Notes under the pieces: model-generated
Told to the model about the DNA's origin: nothing
Seen by the model: only the letters and a program-made list of their open reading frames with translations
Databases searched by the model: none
Translations under genes and position numbers: made by a program
NCBI RefSeq assembly: GCF_015905305.1
Contig: NZ_JADZLQ010000001.1
Location: forward strand, 892,599-956,598
Direction of reading: 5' to 3'
DNA length: 64,000 nt
Source: Pinirhizobacter soli
GTDB lineage: Bacteria > Pseudomonadota > Gammaproteobacteria > Xanthomonadales > Rhodanobacteraceae
Part shown: positions 61,178-64,000 of the stretch, in pieces
Numbering within the stretch: the first letter of the stretch is position 1
Layout: each line of letters starts with the position of its first letter

Positions 61178-62550
61178 CGTGAAAATTCCGGCGCGGTCGC
61201 GGCGGTCTCGTGCAAGCGCAGGCCACGGAACCGCCGGTAGCAGAAATAAAGCAGGGCGAATGCACCCATGGCACCGATCGCCAACGGCACCAGCGGCGCC
61301 AGGAAAAGCTTCGGCAGGGGTGTGTGCCGGGCGATCAATGCACCACCAGCCACGGGCCCGAGCGTGGAGGCAATGCGACCCACGGCGCTCGCCCAGCCGG
61401 CGCCCTTGGAACGAATGGTGGTGGGGTAGATCATGCCGGTGACCGCGTTCATGCCCAGCTGGCTGCCCAATACGCAGGCTCCGGTGAGGAACACCGCGAA
61501 GGTAAGCGCCACATGCGACAGGCCGGGCGTGCCGATGGATGCCACCACAGGGCAGCCGAGCAGGAAATAACCGGCAATGGCGACGATCCCCCAGCGGTCG
61601 ATCATGCGGCTGATGGCAAGGCCACCCACGATGCCGCCGACGTAGTAGGCAGCCTGGGTCACCGCCGTCTGGTTGGCGGTAAGGCCCTCGGCGCGGAACA
61701 GGGTGGGCATCCAGCTGTTGACGAAGAAGTTCACCACCAGCGCCGCAGAGAACAGCAGCCACACCAGCACGGTGATCCAGGCCAGGCCATCAGCGAACAG
61801 CAACGCGGGCGAGAACGTGTTGGCACCGTCGCGCGGCGCGGTCATCACCAGCCGGGTTTCAGGGGTGATGGCAAGGTCGGGCCGAAGTGCCGCGGCCAGT
61901 CGCGTGGCTTCCGGGCCACCGCCCTTCTTCGCCACCAGAAATTTGATCGACTCGGGCAACAGGAAGTACAGCGCCACCGCCAGCAGCAGCGGCGCCACGC
62001 CACCGACGACGAAGAAGGCCTGCCAACCGAAGCGGGACAAGGTAGTGGCCACCACGGAGGGAAGGATGCCGCCCACCGCCAGGCCCATGAACATGATGAT
62101 GATCAGCGTGGCACGAAGCCGACGCGGCGCGAACTCCGCATTGAGCGCCACCGTGTTGGGCAGCAGGCCGCCCAGTCCAACGCCCAGGACGAAGCGCAGC
62201 AACAGCATCACGGTGAGGTTGGGCGCGAACACGGTGGCGAGGCTAAACAAGCCATACACCACGGTAGACACGATGATCGCCACGCGCCGCCCATAGCGGT
62301 CGCCCACGTAACCAAGCAAGGGCCCGCCCAGGGCCATGCCCACCAGTCCCGCGCTGAACACGGGGCCAAGATCTGCAGGCGGGAAATGCCATGCGCGGAT
62401 CAGTTCCGGTGCGGCATAGGACATGGCGGCAAGATCGAAGCCGTCGGCGCACTGCACCAGCAGCGACAGCACCACGATGCGGATCACCAGCGAGCCGATC
62501 TTCTGGCCGTCGACCAGCTCATCAAGGGAAACGACACCCGGCATCTTCAT
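61174..62550 (-). CDS. MFS transporter, aromatic acid:proton symporter (AAHS) type
   Basis: A 458-residue inner-membrane carrier with 12 predicted helices. The loop motif GYVGDRYGRRVA between helices 2 and 3 and an R-x-x-LG-x-G-LGG-type segment (RFVLGVGLGGLLPN, about 130) fit the AAHS group (PcaK/BenK). The first acidic helix segment ADGFDLAAMSYAAPEL carries the D-G-F-D motif essential in PcaK-like transporters. It would take up an aromatic acid. It overlaps both neighbours by 4 bases. Confidence 0.9.
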   Translation of the reverse strand: MKMPGVVSLDELVDGQKIGSLVIRIVVLSLLVQCADGFDLAAMSYAAPELIRAWHFPPADLGPVFSAGLVGMALGGPLLGYVGDRYGRRVAIIVSTVVYGLFSLATVFAPNLTVMLLLRFVLGVGLGGLLPNTVALNAEFAPRRLRATLIIIMFMGLAVGGILPSVVATTLSRFGWQAFFVVGGVAPLLLAVALYFLLPESIKFLVAKKGGGPEATRLAAALRPDLAITPETRLVMTAPRDGANTFSPALLFADGLAWITVLVWLLFSAALVVNFFVNSWMPTLFRAEGLTANQTAVTQAAYYVGGIVGGLAISRMIDRWGIVAIAGYFLLGCPVVASIGTPGLSHVALTFAVFLTGACVLGSQLGMNAVTGMIYPTTIRSKGAGWASAVGRIASTLGPVAGGALIARHTPLPKLFLAPLVPLAIGAMGAFALLYFCYRRFRGLRLHETAATAPEFSR

Positions 62551-63575
62551 GCCGTCACCGCCGTGCCTGCGGGCGCCGCCTGGTCGAGGAAATGCCAGAC
62601 GTTGCCGGCGATGATCGCCTGCGTGGCCTCCGGGGGCAGCGCGGCCGCTCGCACGGCCTGCACCGGGTCATCGTCGCCCAGGCCAAAGGGATAGTCGCTA
62701 CCCATCAGCACGCGATCGCTACCGTGCTTGTCCACCACCAGGCGCAGGCTATCGCCGTCGAAGGTGAGCGCATCGACGTAGATCATCCGCGCGTAATGGC
62801 TTGGGCGGTGCGGCGTGTTCACGCGCATCTCCGGCCGCACCTCGTGCCCCTTGTCCACGCGGCCGAGGATCAGCGGGAAGGCACCGCCGGCGTGGGCGAA
62901 ACAGATGCGCAGGCGGGGCAACCGCTCCAGCACGCCACCCACGATCAGGCGCGTCATCGCCAGCCCCGTCTCCAGCGGATTACCCACGATATTCGGCAGG
63001 TAATATGCATTGAGCCGGTCGCCGCCCACCAGCGGTTGCATCGGGTGCACGAAGACGGCCATCCCAAGGTCGTCGCACGCCTGGAAGAACGGGAACAGCG
63101 CAGGATCATCCAGGTCGCGTCCCGCCGGACAGCTGCCGATCTGCACGGCACGGATCTTCAGCACTTCGCGCAGGTGTGCAAGCTCGTCGATGGCCAGCGA
63201 CACATCCTGCAAGGGCACCGTGCCCATGCCGGCGAAACGGTCCGGACGCGAGGCCACCAGCGATGCGATGTGCTCGTTGAGGTACCGCGCCACCGCCTGT
63301 CCCGCCGCGGGCGGCGACCAGTAGCAACTGAGCATCGGGATCGGGGAAATCACCTGCAACTGCACGCCCGTGCGATCCATGTCCTGCAGCCGGCGCTCGA
63401 GCGACCAGAAGCGGCTGTCGAGCTTCATGATGGCGTTCTCGCCCATCATCAGCGCCGCCTTGCCATCCTCGTCCACTGGCTGCAGGCGAGGCCAGCGCCC
63501 GGCGCCATACTGCCCCGCCCAGTCAGGCAAGCTTCCCGGCGGCGGGATGATATGGGTGTGGAAGTCGACGTTCAT
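62547..63575 (-). CDS. ACMSD-like amidohydrolase family decarboxylase
   Basis: A 342-residue TIM-barrel metalloenzyme. VDFHTHIIPP (residues 3-12), MAVFVHPMQP (about 175), CFAHAGGAFPL (about 228) and VLMGSDYPFGLGDDDP (about 295) hold the zinc ligands and the aspartate, and the last motif is close to that of 2-amino-3-carboxymuconate-6-semialdehyde decarboxylase. Related members are gamma-resorcylate-type and other aromatic decarboxylases. No 3-hydroxyanthranilate dioxygenase is in view, so the true substrate is open. It overlaps both neighbours by ATGA. Confidence 0.87.
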   Translation of the reverse strand: MNVDFHTHIIPPPGSLPDWAGQYGAGRWPRLQPVDEDGKAALMMGENAIMKLDSRFWSLERRLQDMDRTGVQLQVISPIPMLSCYWSPPAAGQAVARYLNEHIASLVASRPDRFAGMGTVPLQDVSLAIDELAHLREVLKIRAVQIGSCPAGRDLDDPALFPFFQACDDLGMAVFVHPMQPLVGGDRLNAYYLPNIVGNPLETGLAMTRLIVGGVLERLPRLRICFAHAGGAFPLILGRVDKGHEVRPEMRVNTPHRPSHYARMIYVDALTFDGDSLRLVVDKHGSDRVLMGSDYPFGLGDDDPVQAVRAAALPPEATQAIIAGNVWHFLDQAAPAGTAVTA

Positions 63576-64000
63576 CGCTGCATGTCCTGTGTGTCCGCGA
63601 CTTGTCCGGCCGCCATGTGGCTGACCAGGAAGGCAAGCGATCGCTCCCTGGCCAAAGCGGCAGCGACAGGCTCGTAGAAACGGCGGTCGTTGCAGCTGAA
63701 GCCATGCTCAGTGCCGGGGTACATGTAAATGGTCAACGCTGGCTGTGCGAGACGAATCTTCTCCACGTCCGTGAGCGGGATGTACTCATCGTGTTCGGCA
63801 AAATGCAGAAGCACCGGTGCCCGCGGCGTTTCCGTGGCATGCGCGGCAATCTGCGCACCGTAGTAACCCACGGCGCAGGCAACTCCTTGCAAGCGGGCAG
63901 CGGCAAGATAAGCCAGGGAGCCGCCCCAGCAATAACCAAGCGTTGCCACCGGTCCGTGCGCCAGCACGGCATCAATCGCCGCCTGTACATCCAGCATGGT
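63572..64000 (-). CDS. Dienelactone hydrolase family protein (second copy), N-terminus beyond the window
   Basis: About 143 C-terminal residues are visible and the frame continues through the window edge. The nucleophile motif is LGYCWGGSLAY, the acid is in FAEHDEYIPL and the histidine in PGTEHGFSC, so the triad is complete. It is similar in plan to the copy at 58176 but clearly diverged. It overlaps the ACMSD-like gene by ATGA and is the most upstream visible gene of the operon; the promoter lies outside the window. Confidence 0.9.
   Translation of the reverse strand, partial: TMLDVQAAIDAVLAHGPVATLGYCWGGSLAYLAAARLQGVACAVGYYGAQIAAHATETPRAPVLLHFAEHDEYIPLTDVEKIRLAQPALTIYMYPGTEHGFSCNDRRFYEPVAAALARERSLAFLVSHMAAGQVADTQDMQR

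Noticed and set aside
1-64000. tRNA, rRNA, CRISPR arrays, toxin-antitoxin modules and insertion sequences
   Set aside because: I looked for cloverleaf-like stretches, regularly spaced repeats, transposase motifs and terminal repeats and found none I could support. The nucleotidyltransferase at 4915 has no partner toxin.

Overview
The window is GC-rich, densely coded chromosomal DNA from a gammaproteobacterium. It most resembles the Xanthomonadales, family Rhodanobacteraceae (Luteibacter or Dyella-like). This rests on gene content: a xanthomonadin/aryl-polyene-type pigment operon, a fused alpha-beta E1 of the branched-chain 2-oxoacid dehydrogenase, leucine dehydrogenase, the very large NAD-specific glutamate dehydrogenase, a perfect CRP/Clp-type site, and an rlmD-CYTH-nagZ-hpt-mtiP operon. 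Taxonomy is inferred from this content, not from a marker-gene search. I saw no tRNA, rRNA, CRISPR array, prophage or insertion sequence.

Layout. 0-8.9 kb: a membrane diguanylate cyclase with a perfect TGTGA-N6-TCACA site upstream, then a minus-strand block (fused 2-oxoisovalerate dehydrogenase E1, a glutathione S-transferase remnant, a nucleotidyltransferase, glutaryl-CoA-type dehydrogenase, alpha/beta hydrolase), then leucine dehydrogenase. 9.1-15.8 kb: a nine-gene, overlapping polyene operon (ACP, glycosyltransferase, two ketosynthases, acyltransferase, an unusual ligase-tail/hotdog protein, thioesterase, second hotdog dehydratase, ketoreductase), followed by a FUSC-type exporter. 18-28.6 kb: isovaleryl-CoA dehydrogenase, a lipoprotein-type subtilisin autotransporter, thiolase, an alanine-rich small lipoprotein, methylcrotonyl-CoA carboxylase beta subunit, xseA and an aldehyde dehydrogenase. 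With E1 and leucine dehydrogenase these encode much of leucine breakdown, arranged on both sides of the pigment operon.

28.6-38.9 kb: an ArnT-like glycosyltransferase, a YrbL-like protein, a VWA lipoprotein / ECF sigma factor / Pro-rich anti-sigma-like module, an MsbA-like ABC exporter, cutC plus a Tat-exported glycosylasparaginase, and a cold-shock gene. 38.9-46.7 kb: a minus-strand operon for rRNA modification, peptidoglycan recycling and purine salvage; then a YdbL/YdbH-type envelope pair; then a response regulator with an HPt-like tail. 46.7-51.6 kb is the giant glutamate dehydrogenase. 52-56.6 kb is an RND efflux adaptor and pump without an outer-membrane channel gene.

56.6-57.3 kb holds no gene. 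It carries two diverged, oppositely oriented copies of a palindromic repeat, which I consider one of the most interesting non-coding features. 57.3-64 kb is a LysR regulator converging on a six-gene catabolic operon (two dienelactone-hydrolase-like proteins, an ACMSD-like decarboxylase, an aromatic-acid-type MFS transporter, a class II aldolase family protein and an OprB-like porin), cut by the window end. No wholly unprecedented system is evident. The strongest leads are the reduced polyene operon with its ligase-remnant/hotdog protein, the paired inverted repeats and the uncharacterised catabolic operon.
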